The notes: a model not told the origin generated them from the sequence alone. Shown: positions 46,633 to 59,671, counted from the stretch's first letter. The stretch is DNA of 64,000 nucleotides from Nymphalis io (GCF_905147045.1 NC_065910.1:7626001-7690000), one strand, 5' to 3'. Numbers and translations are program-made.

Positions 46633-48829
46633 TAAAAAATGCAAAGAAAATAAATAGTCGACATTTAGATAATTGAATATATAAAAAAAAGCTTTTAATT
46701 ACAACTACTAAGATAATGTAAAAATGTTTCTTTATATAATATATTATTGTATAACAATATAATTCAGGTTTTCTTTTAGAAATGTTTATTTCTTTTTTTT
46801 TTAACATACATCAAGGTCGTAATTATTATTTTTCGAACGATCGGTCATAATTTAAATTTAGAATGCCAGAAGCAATATCACAAATATCTTGTTTAAATAA
46901 ATCAGCTTTGATATTAGGAACCGTGATTTTAAATTACAAAAGTAATAACCTAAATTTGTCTGGTTAGGGGAAGTATTCACGAAGGTTTTATATTAAACTA
47001 AACTTAAAAAAAAAACAACTAAATATTTTTTATAACATTGCCATTGTTATTTGATTGTATGAGTATTTATTATTCGTCAAATCGATAAATCGATTATTTT
47101 TTCTAATAAAAAAAAAGAAAATTTTGTTTCGAGGAAACATTATAATACTGTTTTCGGAATGAGTTGTTGCCTGGTGGTCTCAAGTTCGCCATTGTTGCTG
47201 TTATTGGGGAACCTGACCTGTTGTTAGCTCTTTGCTCGTGATATTGGAACCGATGAACGTACATATGTACACATATAATTAAGTTTTAAGCGTTTGTTAA
47301 TTTGTAATTTAAATTTCTTTTATCTATTTTGATTTAAAAATATTTGAGATTGAGCCTAGTTAGTGTCCGATATTTAATAATATAGTGACCGTTGAGGAGT
47401 TCATCTGGAGCCAATCTTGGTGCCAATCAAGTTATGCTTAACATTGTCAAGTAAATTGAACTTTAAGATGAGAGGAAGTAGTTCTAATTCAGCTTGTATG
47501 ATTACAATTAACAAATATTGCAAGTTAAATAAAAGCTTATAATAAAAAATTATGTTTCAAATTAATATTTTGAACCACGCGCCGATATCGACAGTTTTCT
47601 AAGTGTTTTCATAGAAAAATCAAATCATCCTTAATACACGGTATAAGTAATAGGTTTTTGGTAATTTTAATAAAGTTAAGTATTAAATTGAAATAAAATA
47701 AGTTTTAAAATGAGTCCTAGGCCTTAAATGCGACTGCTCATAATGTATAAGAATTTCATTTGGTACAAATCAAATATTGAGTTAAGGTTGGCCCGCATCT
47801 GACGAATCGGTTTTAAATCGTCTAGACTTTTCATTAGAATTCAGATTTTTTTTCTTCTATCCTGGTTTCGTCTATGTATGTGTGAATGAATGAATTTATT
47901 ATATATCAATATTATTTTTTTAGATTCTCATTTAGTAAGACTTTGTTTGATAAATGAGTAAATAAATAATAAAATCCATTGGTGTTCTTTACATTTATAA
48001 TTTTTATTTAATGAAATCACATCCGGATAGTATATATTTAATAGATTAGGTATATGTTTAAATAATTAAAAACTATTTGTTTAAAAGTCCAATATAAATA
48101 TTAATATATTTATTAAAATTACCAAATAACTATTGCTTATACGATAATATAGTGAGTTTTGATTTGATTTTATTATGTTGGCAACACTGATAAAGTCAAT
48201 AATGGCGCGAGATTCAAATATAAATTTTGGATAATTGTACTTATTTATTAAATGAAGATGATGATGTTAATTCATACCAATCATGGACAGGGTGCCTTTA
48301 TCATTTTGACAATACACATTGAAATTTACATACTGTTACATTTTTATTTACTTACGTAAACGCACACAGGATTAATGTTGAAGGTTCACGTTACAATAGC
48401 TTCAATTTTCGTAGTTAACAATGTGAACTTCGTTCGTAATTTCGATCAGGTGCTCTTGGAATCTAGCCACAGGAGCTGTAGACAAGTTTCACGCTTAACT
48501 GGGGTGACAATATGAGTATTACTAATGACTGATATTAAAATACTTTATGTCATATATACGTTAATATAATATATATCATAATTAATACTTCATATTAAAT
48601 AATATACTTCATATTATTATATATTAGAATTGAGATTTTCTATATATTATCAAGTTTAGAATGAAAGGATCGCTTTGAGGCTTTTTTGGAAATAAAAAAT
48701 ATAATTTCGCTGTATGCTCTTCTCGGGCTATTTACTTCTAAGTTAATGGTAGATTTTTCACTATCAACAATCGAGTGTAAATATCATCAATATTAAATAT
48801 AGATAAACATTATATTTAAGTTAATAATT
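46633..48829. other. AT-rich DNA, no gene seen
   Basis: Nothing recognised beyond simple A/T tracts. Confidence 0.5.
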
Positions 48830-49068
48830 TTTTTTTTATGTTATAGGTAGGCGGACGAGCAAATGGGCCATCTGATGGTAAGTGATGATCACCGCCCATA
48901 GACATTGGCGAGATAACAAATAATAATCATTCCTTATATCGCCAATGCGTCTCCTGTTGAGAACTGAGATGTTATGTCTCATGTGCCTGTAGTTACACTG
49001 GCTCACTCGACCTTCAAACCGAAATACATTACTTAGTATTGCTGCTTAGCGGCAGAATATCTGATTGT
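48830..49068 (-). repeat. SINE B, head truncated
   Basis: Poly(T), AGGTAGGCGGACGAGCAAAT, to GGCAGAATATCTGATTG. Confidence 0.85.
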
Positions 49069-49118
49069 ATTGTAAAACGTTGTTCAACTGGTATTTAGTT
49101 AATTACTCTCTCTGTCAT

Positions 49119-49282
49119 AATAATGTCGTCCAGACCGATTTCGGCCACGGCGGCCAAATGCAAGAGATATAGCTGACTGCGCAGCACATATTATAGAGCA
49201 CAAGTGTGTGCACAAACACAGGTGCACCCTCTATTCCTAAGCTCTCAGAATCCGATAGGACGGCAATCCGACACGATCACGA
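49119..49282 (-). repeat. SINE C, 3' half
   Basis: AATGTCGTCCAGACCGATTT to CCGACACGATCACGATC. Confidence 0.8.
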
Positions 49283-49392
49283 TCACGACACGAGTAAGAA
49301 GCAACAGCTTTAACACCTAAGATTTCTAAATGAACTTATATTCGTTCACATCATTCAGTTAAGTTCCCATGCGTCCTGGAACCACCAGGTCT

Positions 49393-49805
49393 CAGTCGCT
49401 CCGATGGCAAGAGACCGGATGGCTTGACACTGGTCCCGTGGCAAAGGGGAAGAAGTTTGATATGGGATGCTACCTGTGTCAATACCTTCGCGGCCTCTCA
49501 CCTGGCCCACACAACACGGACGGCTGGGGCGGCTGCTGAGAGTGCAGCAGCGAGAAAACGGGAGAAGTATGCCCCCTTTTTAAAAAAATATTTATTTGTG
49601 CCACTAGCGGTTGAGACGTCGGGATGTTGGGGGTCGGATGCCCTCAGTTTAATAAGGGAAATTGGCTGTCGCCTTAGAGAGTGGGGATTTGACAGTCGCT
49701 CCGGGTCACACTTGGCACAAAGGTTGTCCATTGCCATACAACGCGGAAATGCGGCCTGCATTATGGGCAGCTTTGCGTCGGGTGGGAATCGGGAGGGACT
49801 ATTTT
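49393..49805 (+). mobile_element. 5'-truncated second copy of the RLE element (endonuclease end)
   Basis: Matches 26773-27184 without indels and with about 5 mismatches in 412 nt. It starts just before RPDG and includes IWDATC and KREKY, so it is essentially the endonuclease domain alone. The frame ends GREGLF followed by TAA (49804-49806), where the first T continues the element and the AA belongs to the short A run. The open frame has no ATG (it could only start at TTG 49424), so it is not an independent gene. The downstream A run is only four long. Confidence 0.85.
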
Positions 49806-51364
49806 AAAATTTGACTAAAATAATAAAAATTAATAATCTTAATTTAAATAAAATCCTATGTAATGATCATAATTTCTGTAATATAAAAGAAAAGTAATAT
49901 TGTAATCAGATTTATTTAATTAAGTTAAATGTAGTAGAAAAAGATTAATTAAAAATTACAATTTGAGAAAAATACCAGTTTATAAATCTTATTATAAATG
50001 GAACATTAATTAATCGTGTCTCAAATTATTTTCATTATCTATACATAAAATTAAATCATAGATTTACTATGCACGGACACATGTGTATTAACGACGAATA
50101 AATAAATGTGACAAAGGTATTTTTTAATTATTTCTAGTAAGTGTAGACACAAAAAAAAAAAAAAACTTTACGTCATAATAAATAAATTATCTTGAATACG
50201 CCGTATAGGCTGTAATATTGTTACCATTGCCTGTATATGTAAGCCCTCCATTAATAATTTAGGTCCATTTCGGTAAAACGTTAATTCGGATTTAACTTTT
50301 AAAATAACACTATAACTTTATTATTCTATGCAATATTTATAAACATGAAAGCCGTTATAATTGAATATTTTATAGTTTATAGTAAAGAGTATTTCATTAT
50401 AGGTTTAATATATATTTGGATGTAGGTTTATTACTGAACAAGCTAATGTCAATTTGGTGTCAAAAATAATCGAAAATTTTGTTACCGTTAAAAATAATAA
50501 GCGTTTCAATCTTAATATTTATATATTAGTGTGTAATACCTAGATATTAGTGTGGGTAGGTACCCACACTAATATCGAACTTCAAACAAATGATTAGTCT
50601 GCAAAATCTGTCAATGTCACTTTTGTACTGATCTTGCTAACAATTTTACATTTGCTGTTAAAATATACACAACTGTTGTAATATGAAATCTACATGAAAA
50701 GTATAGAGTCGTAAATCGAATGGCAAGATTTAGTAAAGTTTATTATAACTTTGTATACCGGTACAAGGCAAGTCGATTTAAGTTTGCAGCAAGTTCCTAA
50801 TGGTTTCATGAATTACGAATCAAAACTTGTGCGGTATTCGCGTTTTAATGACGGCATACTAATTTTCTCTGGAGAATTAAAAAAATAACTATTAACAAGG
50901 TGTCACGTTCGATAACTAAAAAAAATAATCGTTTCGTTTCGTGCCTTCAACACTGGAATAATATAATATAATAATATAAGTATTTAAATGTTTTTACAAA
51001 ATGGCTGATACCGTTAACCAATAGTAGCCTGTGACGTCATACATATCATGATATAATGATGTAGATTAATCTAATTAAATGTTTTAAAATCGGCTTAAAT
51101 GCTTAAGGACTGGTTGAAATTACTTCAAGCATGAAAAGAGTCGCAAATAGTGTTTAATATCTATAATTTTATATTATTATTCTTTACTAATGTTACCAGG
51201 TCAAATCACATGTAATGTATACGATATAATATTTAATGTAATACATACGATTTGCAGTTACTGACGCTTATCATAATATTTTATGCATTTACTCGGGTAA
51301 ACAAAAAGTTATTTATGATAGTTTATTTATTCAAAACATACAGGATTAATTATATAATAAACAG
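49806..51364. other. AT-rich DNA, no gene seen
   Basis: Only the 16-bp inverted repeat at 50543 and a CRE palindrome at 51032-51039. Confidence 0.5.
50543..50576. repeat. 16-bp perfect inverted repeat
   Basis: GATATTAGTGTGGGTA, spacer GG, then its complement. ATATTAGTGTG also occurs once just upstream. Confidence 0.85.
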
Positions 51365-51528
51365 TTTACAGCTTCGCGTGCATCTAAGAGGGGTTATAAG
51401 TTACCTTGTGTAAGTTCTTTGTATCTCTGACAAAATATCTGCAAAATTTTAGAATGATCCGTTGAGTAGTTGAACGTGAAAACGCAACAAGCAGACTCAC
51501 TTTTGCATTTAAAATATTAGTTAGAAAT
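51365..51528 (+). repeat. Dispersed repeat E, partial
   Basis: CAGCTTCGCGTGCATCTAAG to GACTCACTTTTGCATTTAAA. Confidence 0.5.
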
Positions 51529-51715
51529 ATTTTACAGTGACTTACCCTCACAAACACCTCATTAAAAAAATAACATTTAAATTGTGAACGCTTTCTAACT
51601 GGCTGAAAATAATTATTAAAACTTATCCCACGTTACACCGAACTAAATGTCAAATGCATCCAAATTTCGAATCATATTTTACCGTTGTCCACAATTTGTA
51701 CGATGAAGGGTTGTA

Positions 51716-52322
51716 TCGCGCCAAAACGCTGTCACGTGGTTTTATGTTAAGGTTTTATTAATAAGCGGAGCGTTTTACATAGTGAATAATTATTTTTAGT
51801 TCAGTTTTAATAAATAAGTAACAATTAAATTAAAATTTAATACTAGTCAATGTTGATATTTTTTGAATAATCTTATTTAATTGTTTTCTTTTAAAAATTG
51901 AAAACATTAATGAATAGTGTTAAATATAAATTATAAATTTATTTTACATAAGTAACATGAAGTTTTCGTAATGTCATAATATTATATTCAAAGATCACGC
52001 GCTACGCTTATCGTTACGCTATGGAGTGTGGTATCAAGAATGTACTCATTAACAGACTAAACTATATATATACAATTTGTTATATTCAGATTTATAATTT
52101 TCGTTTATAATAATTTAGGTAAAAATATTTTTCAGAACAAATCTAAAACAGCGTTCCCGCCCAAGAAATATAAAAAGTCATTATGATTCGCCCCTTATCT
52201 TTTCAAACTTCGAACGCGCTATCATTTGCAGCTACATCTCACCGTAGGATTCGTAGGGCAGTGTGGCGCTAGCTGTTATAGGAGGCGGACGTTTCGTTAG
52301 CCGAGATTCAGTTTGGCGGGAA
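51716..52322 (+). promoter_or_regulatory. Candidate promoter with E2F-like sites
   Basis: TCGCGCCAAAA at 51716-51726, CGTTCCCGCC at 52152-52161 and TTTGGCGGGAACG at 52312-52324 resemble E2F/DP sites. TTCAGTT at 52307-52313 fits an arthropod initiator (A at 52310), with GGACT at 52338, one base from the usual DPE position. The 52150-52330 stretch is CpG-richer than its surroundings. Function inferred. Confidence 0.35.
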
Positions 52323-52373
52323 CGTGAATATTTTTCCGGACTTTTTTGTTTGGACTAAACTGATATTGTTTTG

Positions 52374-52454
52374 ATGGAAAATAAAGTGGAAACTTTTCAA
52401 TATTGTGGTTTTGGAAGTGGTGTCTATTATTTTTATTTGCATCAAGATTTTAAA
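52374..52454 (+). CDS. Possible first coding exon of an unidentified gene
   Basis: ATG at 52374 opens 27 codons without a stop, ending exactly at a phase-0 splice donor (AAA then GTAAGTA from 52455), a perfect U1 match. The peptide begins MENKVETFQYCGFGSG and is not recognised. It lies about 64 nt after a putative initiator. The ATG context is weak (T at -3), so the exon may be untranslated. No partner exon was found downstream in the window. Chance occurrence cannot be excluded. Confidence 0.25.
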
Positions 52455-53345
52455 GTAAGTAAATTTGATTTAGATTTTGTAAGAATATATTAATAACTTA
52501 TAAACTAATTGAGATGAGAAAATATAGTTTTAAAAATTGGAATTAGTTACCTAATTATTATTTGTATTGTAAAATAAAATAAAATGAACTTAACATTTTT
52601 AGCATGAAAGTTATTTCATATTGTCTCATTAGATATATCTATCAAGATGATAAGATGAAGATTATTTTGAATTTAAAAATAGAACATATTCTAATGAATT
52701 GCATTGATAATATCTGCTATAATTAATAATTAGATGAAAATAAATGGATTCGCTTTTTAAATGCTTGGCGGTTTACTTATTTTGTTATATATATAAAATA
52801 TTTTAATTTAAACGTGTGACTTTCCCTCGTTTTTTAATATTATATTATAATACATGAACAGTTCTATAAATTCATGACTTAGTATTTATTCAATATTTAA
52901 AAAAACATATACAGATTATAAACAGACTATTTCTTATAATTTAGATTTTTTAATCAATTAATAATTAAATGTAAATCTGTAATCGTAAATGCTGACGGTT
53001 CTTTGCAGTCATCATCATCTAAAATCGGTGACAGCTTTACGTTTGATTAATCGTGTAAAATTACAATTACAAAGTGCTTTCTAAGGTTACTTGAATATTA
53101 TATAATGTTTTTATTTTTATTTTGACTAGTTTGAATTATTCTTTTGACCTATATAACCAGAATCAGTGAAATGAGTTTCTTAATTATTTTTTTATAAGTA
53201 TTAACAATAAAGTTGTGCTCATCTTGCATCTTGCAAATCTTACAAATTGTTTATAAAAGGAAAGAAAAACAGTCTCTTATTCTTGAATTAAATCTTTTGC
53301 TCGTATGTTGTAATTTTATTATGTTAAATATATATGTATATATTT
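52455..53345. other. Possible first intron start, AT-rich
   Basis: Follows the GTAAGTA donor; no exon, repeat or structure recognised. Confidence 0.3.
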
Positions 53346-53620
53346 TATAATAATAATAATAATATCCTGGGACATTTTTCACACACTGCCATCTGATCCC
53401 AAATTAAGCTTGTACAGAGCTAATACTATGGAAACCAGACATCTGATATACTACATATACTATTTTTCTTTTGTAAATACATACTTATATAGATAATTAC
53501 ACCCAGACTCAGGACAAACAGACATGTTCATGCACACAAATATTTGTCCTGGGTGGGAATCGAACCCACAACCTTCGGTGTGAAAGGCAAGCATCCACCA
53601 ACCACGCCAACCGGCTCGTC
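53346..53620 (-). repeat. SINE D, full length with (TAA)n tail
   Basis: (TAA)n-TATCCTGGGACATTT to CACGCCAACCGGCTCGTC; contains GAATCGAACCCACAACC. Confidence 0.85.
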
Positions 53621-54039
53621 AAATTCATATATTTAGAAGTTTTTCAAACTTAGCCTATTTTATAACTGGCACTGTGGTTTATAGAACCAAAAAAAATTAA
53701 TCGCAGCGCAAGCGTTTACGGGTTGTAGTGCTTAATCAGATACTCTGGATGATGTGAAGAAAGCGACGCGTCACCTTCCAACTTACGTAGGTAATGACAG
53801 ACCATGGCTAAGAATCCCACATAAACTGGTTAAAGACCCGGGTCTATTTTTAAGGGTTTTTCCACTGCGGTAAAAAAGCTACTCTGGGTACTGTTAATTT
53901 TTTTTCTATCGCCAAAAATACTTTATTAGCTAGTCTGGCTAATCTTAAGCCAATTATACCGCCAAGCATACTGCGAGTTTATAGGTCTTCAGCGTATTGA
54001 CAGTGGGTGTGATGGCTTATATCTTTAATGGTGTTAAAC
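53621..54039. other. Unassigned, mixed composition
   Basis: Somewhat GC-richer patch 53705-53880 (GCGACGCGTCACC, GACCCGGGTC) without a recognisable family. Confidence 0.3.
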
Positions 54040-54100
54040 CAATGGCGATGAGCTATTATGATTACTTATCACCAGATGGCTCGTTTGCTTTAATCAAATA
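54040..54100 (+). repeat. SINE B, 3' remnant
   Basis: AATGGCGATGAGC...ACTTATCACCAGATGGCTCG; weak, old fragment. Confidence 0.35.
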
Positions 54101-54592
54101 ATCAAAGCCAGTAATTGTATTAAGCTTGCGTTGCTATTTTTTCTGTTTTATGTCTTGGAAATGGGTTCATGTGTTTATTTAGTCATTTGTATAATACCGC
54201 ACTATACCATGAAACTCTGGAGATTCTTATAACTATATTGAAAGTAATGAATCTTGAACTTTTCGTATGTAGGTTATTTTCGAACTTAAATTAGACACTT
54301 TTATAAACATTTGGTCTGATGCGAATATAAGCATAATATAAATTAGAAGTAATACAATATATAATATAATTATTATTTAGCAGTCGAACAATTTATAACG
54401 AAAACAGTAGTTCAAATTGTACAATCTGGAACATATATCTATTGTTAGAACTTTGACGTTTGTTTGTCAAGATCTGGTGTTATCTCCCAATTTAATGAAC
54501 TGAGCGGATGGAACATGATATTAACCAGAGAATGCGGGTTTCCAATCAATTTCAAACAATTTGGGCACACTATTTACGTGCGCAATATTAAA

Positions 54593-54843
54593 AGTAACAG
54601 CCTGTAAATGTCCCACTGCTGGGCTAAAGTTTTTCTAGCTTTTGAAGTGAAATGAGCTTCACAAGATTAATTCCACCATGCTCCTCTAATGTGAGTTGGA
54701 TTCAAGTTTGTTTAGTGGCAGGTTTTAATCTGACATGTGCAGGTTTCCTTACGATGTTATCCTTCTCTGCCAAGCACGAGATAAATTTTAAACAATTCAG
54801 TTTTGCTTGTTCCACGTGTTCTAACAACTGAGCTATCTCAGCT
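54593..54843 (-). repeat. SINE A, diverged
   Basis: GTAACAGCCTGTAAATGTCC to GAGCTATCTCAGCT with several indels. Confidence 0.75.
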
Positions 54844-55569
54844 CTTAAGTGCGCAACATGTTTCAAAAACTCATGCATAACAGAAAATATTACAAAACGT
54901 TATCTGAGAGTTGTGATTCTATCATATTTATCCACAGCTTGGTGCTAGAAGCTCTGACGATTACTATAAAGACGCCTTGAACAAAAAATGAGGCAATCAC
55001 CCAGTAATGTGACATCTTGCAATTATATCCTTTTTTGTTGTAATTGCACTCTTAATTTCTTCTTGTACTCAACAACGCGTTGTTTAAATGTAGGATATGT
55101 ATTGAGTCAGTTATTTTATTAAGACTATTTATTATGAATGTTGGACACGATATATTATTAAGTCTCTCTATCTAAACTGATAAATGAGGATGTTTTTTTT
55201 TTGTAATTCCTAGCTGAAAAAACTATTAAAACAATACTTATAAACCTTATAGCAGAAGATGTAATTCGTTTCGTGAGTTTAATATAATATTATGTGTCGC
55301 TGCGCTTCTCGGTTTCACTTGCATTAAATTTGAACCATAAATGACGTGACAAGCGTGAATTTCATATTCTTGTTATTAAATAAATTGCTCTCCTGGGTGA
55401 TATCCTTAAATGTTCTTGCTCTTGTATCATACTAAGACATACATTTACTTCTATTTGAGTTGGTTTATATAACTTAGAAATTACTTAAAGCGATTAATGC
55501 AATAATAACAATGATATTAATGTGTACGTTTGAAAGGTTTGCTTTTGAGATATACACATTTAATTACCT

Positions 55570-55738
55570 AGCCAAGTTGGTCCAGTGCTTAGACGTGAAC
55601 CTTAACCGAAAATTGCAGATTCAAACTCGAGTATCACTGATTTTTCATGTGATTAGTTTGCGGTAATTTATCTCGTCCATGGTATAGGAAAATTTTGTGA
55701 GCAACCTGCATGTATCGAGAGTTTGCCACATGAGACGT
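55570..55738 (+). repeat. SINE A, 5' part, diverged
   Basis: AGCCAAGTTGGTCCAGTGC head, then TCATGTGATTAGTTTGC and AACCTGCATGTATCGAGAG; runs straight into an RTE-like LINE end. Confidence 0.65.
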
Positions 55739-55741
55739 GTT

Positions 55742-55930
55742 CTGGACTGAAGACCACGCCTTGGCAAACGTAGCGTAGGATGCCCTCCAACTAGGTGGAA
55801 TGACGATATGTGCAAAGTGGCTGAAAGCGGATGGAGACTAAGAGCTGAAGATCGTGCTCAGTGTCGTGCCATTGGAGACGCCTATGTCCAACAGTGGACG
55901 ACAAACGGTTGATGACGATGATGATGAATA
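55742..55930 (+). mobile_element. RTE-like LINE 3' end with (GATGAT)n tail
   Basis: The plus strand encodes CPPTRWNDDM...WRLRAEDRAQCRAIGDAY and then VQQW, ending in a GATGATGATGA tail typical of RTE-group LINEs. It directly follows a SINE A fragment. Confidence 0.65.
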
Positions 55931-56121
55931 TCCTCCGCATTGAGGCAACGAGTTGAACAAGCCAGCAGTGGGCAATTTACAGGCCGGTTAAGCATGGGTG
56001 TATCATGTACTTTTGTAAACTTCAATGTCTTCTTCTACTTATTTATGTCATCAGCAAACTTTGTTATATTCAGTTGTTTCTTAACTTCATATTCTACCCA
56101 AGATAATAGTTTTTATTTAGT

Positions 56122-56386
56122 GATAGGGTCTTGTGTCCTTCAGTTCGTCTGGTTAGGTGCAACTTACTCACCATATATTCTACCACCAAATAGCAATACT
56201 AGGTATAGTTGTGTGCCGGTTTTAAAAGTATAACTGCTAGCACAAGGGACATAATATCTTAGTTCCCCAAGTACGATTGGCGATGTAAGGGATAGTTAAT
56301 ATTTCTTACATTGTCAAGTCTATTGGTGGTGGTGACCTTTTACCATCAGATAGCCCCCTTATCAGCCTACCTAATACCATAAAATA
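56122..56386 (+). repeat. SINE B, diverged
   Basis: GATAGGGTCTTGTGTCC to CTACCTAATACCATAAAA. The overlapping 97-residue frame from 55940 is accidental. Confidence 0.7.
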
Positions 56387-57469
56387 TTTGATAAAACGTA
56401 ATATTTAATCGGTAGATGAAAGCAATTCACTCAACAGGTACTCTAAGCTTCGTAACGCAAGTATTTGACATAGTCAGCTCTATTTGTCCTTAATGACACA
56501 AATAACTGACGTATTCATTATCTCCCAATAGAATGAAGGTATTTGAATAACAAACTAACCACGAACATCATTTCGAAAGCCGGTACTGTCCACTTGACAA
56601 GGGTACCAGCTAGGGACTATGAATAAAGTTAGAAAGATTTAGGTAAATCTCGGGAATATGCTTTGATATATTTTCTTAGATACGAACACGTCACTCAAGT
56701 ATTCCATTAAGTTAGTTTTCCTTTAGTTCAGTATAACTTTTATATGTAAATAGATTTATATAATGGATTTTGCGTAAGTCGTGCTTTACCTTTACTATTG
56801 AAAATAAGTTTTTTTTATGTTTTGTAATTTTACATGATCATAAAATTGCAACATTTTTCTTACTCGCTATGAAAAATGTCTGTGGAGATGAATTTTATAA
56901 TTATTTTTTAACTAACATACTATAAGCTTGAAAATTGTAATTTTGAAATAGCTGAACATTTAATGACAGTGCAAAAAAAAACAAAATATTGGAAAAATAT
57001 ACGAATTATTATTAAATATAAAACTAATATACTACCGGTTCGGAAAGCAGATTAAGTCGAAAAGCAATAAAACTGTACGGGTAGATTAATTAAATACAGT
57101 TTTTATAATATATCCTGCATGGAACACAACAATTACTAACTGCACAGTTATACATGTGTATGTGTGGGTTAATTCTGTTGTATGCATTAAATAATTCATA
57201 TGATATGCTGAACATTAGATACTAAGCTTCGCAGCGGTGATCGAATTTCAATGAAATTTATTGTATAAATTAGTTTTAAGAGTTAGATCTACGTTGTTGG
57301 CCTCACTCGATTGGATATTATCGATAAAAAGCCCCGCGTGCCCTGTTTATGAAGAAAAGTGTTTCAGATCTGTTTAGCATATCATCTCGTCCCACACATA
57401 ATAAATAATCCAATCATATTAGATTGCATCGCGATATTTTTGTATCGATTACGTCAAAAAATCTTTACA
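56387..57469. other. AT-rich DNA, no gene seen
   Basis: Only the short I fragment at 57036. Confidence 0.5.
57036..57075 (+). repeat. Dispersed repeat I, fragment
   Basis: ACTACCGGTTCGGAAAGCAG; short match to 6715-6785. Confidence 0.4.
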
Positions 57470-57767
57470 GTATCAGCCTGTGAATGTCCCACGGCTGGGC
57501 TAAGGCCTACTCTCCTTTTTTGAGGAGAAGGTTTGGAGCTTATTCCACCACGCTGCTTCAATGCGGGTTGTTGGAATACACATGTGGCATAATTTCAATG
57601 AAATTAGACACATGCAGGTTTCCTCACGATGTTTTCCTTCACCGTCAAGCACGAGATGAATTATAAACACAAATTAAACACATGAAAATTCAGTGGTGCT
57701 TGCCCGGGTTTGAACCCACGATCATCGGTTAAGATTCACGCGTTCTAACCACTAGGCCATCTCGGCT
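57470..57767 (-). repeat. SINE A, full length
   Basis: ATCAGCCTGTGAATGTCCCA to AGGCCATCTCGGCT, close to the family consensus and probably young. The 60-residue frame inside is not a gene. Confidence 0.9.
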
Positions 57768-57885
57768 TTGTTTATATATATCATGAGTATTTTAAATATG
57801 TATAAGCTTAATTTCAGTTATGTACTATTTTTTTACTTGGATTAGCTAGGTATTATAACATATTACCTAGGTATTATTAATTTTA

Positions 57886-57977
57886 TAGCCTGTATATGTG
57901 CCATAGCTAGGCCAAGGCCTCTTCTCCCTTCGACATGGTTTGCGGCTTATTCCACCAATGCTGATTGGTGGAAACAC
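57886..57977 (-). repeat. SINE A, 3' fragment
   Basis: ATAGCCTGTATATGTGCCAT...GGCTTATTCCACC; about 90 bp. Confidence 0.6.
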
Positions 57978-58366
57978 TAAATCAAACCATAACATTCAAT
58001 AATATTGTATCCAAACTATAGTAAAAATAAATTTATGTACTGGATTTTTGTTAAACGTATCACTCCCGCAAACTTTCTTATGATTAATATCCTTTTAACC
58101 TGTAGAGCTAACTCTTGTTCATAAAAAGGTCATTTTTTAATGTTTTCTATAAAGCATATCTGCGGAAATGGACAAATTTCAATCAAGCAGGTTTTTCGGA
58201 AGGAAAATCTTAAAGTGCTTTGATTATTATTATCACCATATGAAAGTTACATACGCAAACAATAATGATTCATTTTCATGCATTTTTTTTCAGTAATAAC
58301 ATTCGTAATATAAGGAATAACGCTGATGAAATTGTTGTTCTTTGATGTCTTTAATACTCTAACAAT

Positions 58367-58519
58367 GAGGTGCAAGGGACATAAAATCTTAGCTCCCAAA
58401 GTCATTGGCGTGACATTGACTATGTAGGCTAGCTAATATTTCTTTCAGCGCCATCTATGTGTGGTGGTAAGCACTTACAATCAGCTGGCCAATTTGCAAA
58501 TCGTCCTATATCATGATTC
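58367..58519 (+). repeat. SINE B, 3' half, diverged
   Basis: GTGCAAGGGACATAAAATC...GCACTTACAATCAGCTGGCC. Confidence 0.65.
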
Positions 58520-59136
58520 CTTTTATGGCTAGGAATAATAAAATACACAATATATAATTTACAAATATCAATGAAAAGACTTCCAAATGATTTGATAAAA
58601 GAACAACCCAAAATAATAGAATCTTGTTTTTTTTTTTTATTTATATCTACAGATATTTATAAATATAAACGTGTCGCCGAAGGGTATAAGGAATAGCGGA
58701 GTTTTTTTTTTAATTTCCGGTCCACAAATCGAGCCCTTTTTTCGCTTTTCTGAATTTAAGTAAAATAATAAGAACACTTGATAGTATTTTTTTTGCAAAG
58801 AAACGAAAATAAAATTATAATAAATGATTAATATTTGTTAAGGAACTTTTACAAGAAATAAGAATTCTGTGTTCGATTGTATAATGTTTTCCACTTTTTA
58901 TGGCTCTAAACTATTTATTTGTGTCAATTAATTTATCCCTAATATTTAATTAATTTACCTTTTTAGGGAAAATTTAATTAACAGTATTTATGATAAAAAT
59001 GATTCCGAATAATGGAGGGGTGATATAAAGCGATATTGTTATGAAAATTCATTATAAAAGGGTTAAAAAAATAAAGAGAGAAAGAAAATCGTATGAAATT
59101 TAGGAACAAATTTATTAAAAGTCAAGTTGTACAAAC
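58520..59136. other. AT-rich DNA, no gene seen
   Basis: Poly(T) tracts and short frames only. Confidence 0.5.
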
Positions 59137-59181
59137 CTGGATTTATTCCTTTAAGCTGTCGCTCACAGGTAACTGTCGTCT
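59137..59181 (-). CDS. Exon-like segment
   Basis: On the minus strand: pyrimidine-rich acceptor ending GATCCAG, 45 nt open as (x)TTVTCERQLKGINP(x), then donor GTTTGT after CCAG. Upstream the same frame reads FAFPIPDPE. Short, and phases do not join directly with the other minus-strand candidates. Confidence 0.2.
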
Positions 59182-59671
59182 CTGGATCAGGAATTGGAAA
59201 AGCAAATACAATTTACTATATGTATATATTATAAAATAATTATTTAATAGCATTATGGTAAAATATAAGGATTTTAATTTATATTAAAAATGATCAAAAG
59301 TTACCAAACAGATATTTGAAACATTTATTAATGATAAAACAATACATTAAAAATCAAAATTTTAACACAATAAGTTTTAATTAAAAAAAATGTATATAGG
59401 ATTAAAATAAATGAAACAACAAATGAGTTTCCTTGACAAGATAAATATATTTTTGTTGCTTGTGAAGTAGACGCACTTACACAAAGAAGCAGCACGAGGG
59501 AGTATAGAGAGGCGATGCAAGGGTGGAATGATAATGTGTCAGGTCGTTTGCTGTCACGGCGTACGAATCGCTTTTGCCCCCAAAATATGGTAACAGATGT
59601 TTCCCATAAAAAAACTGTAGTTACTAACTAAAGGTTCCTAGGAATGCCTTAACTAAACTAAAGGTAAAGTG

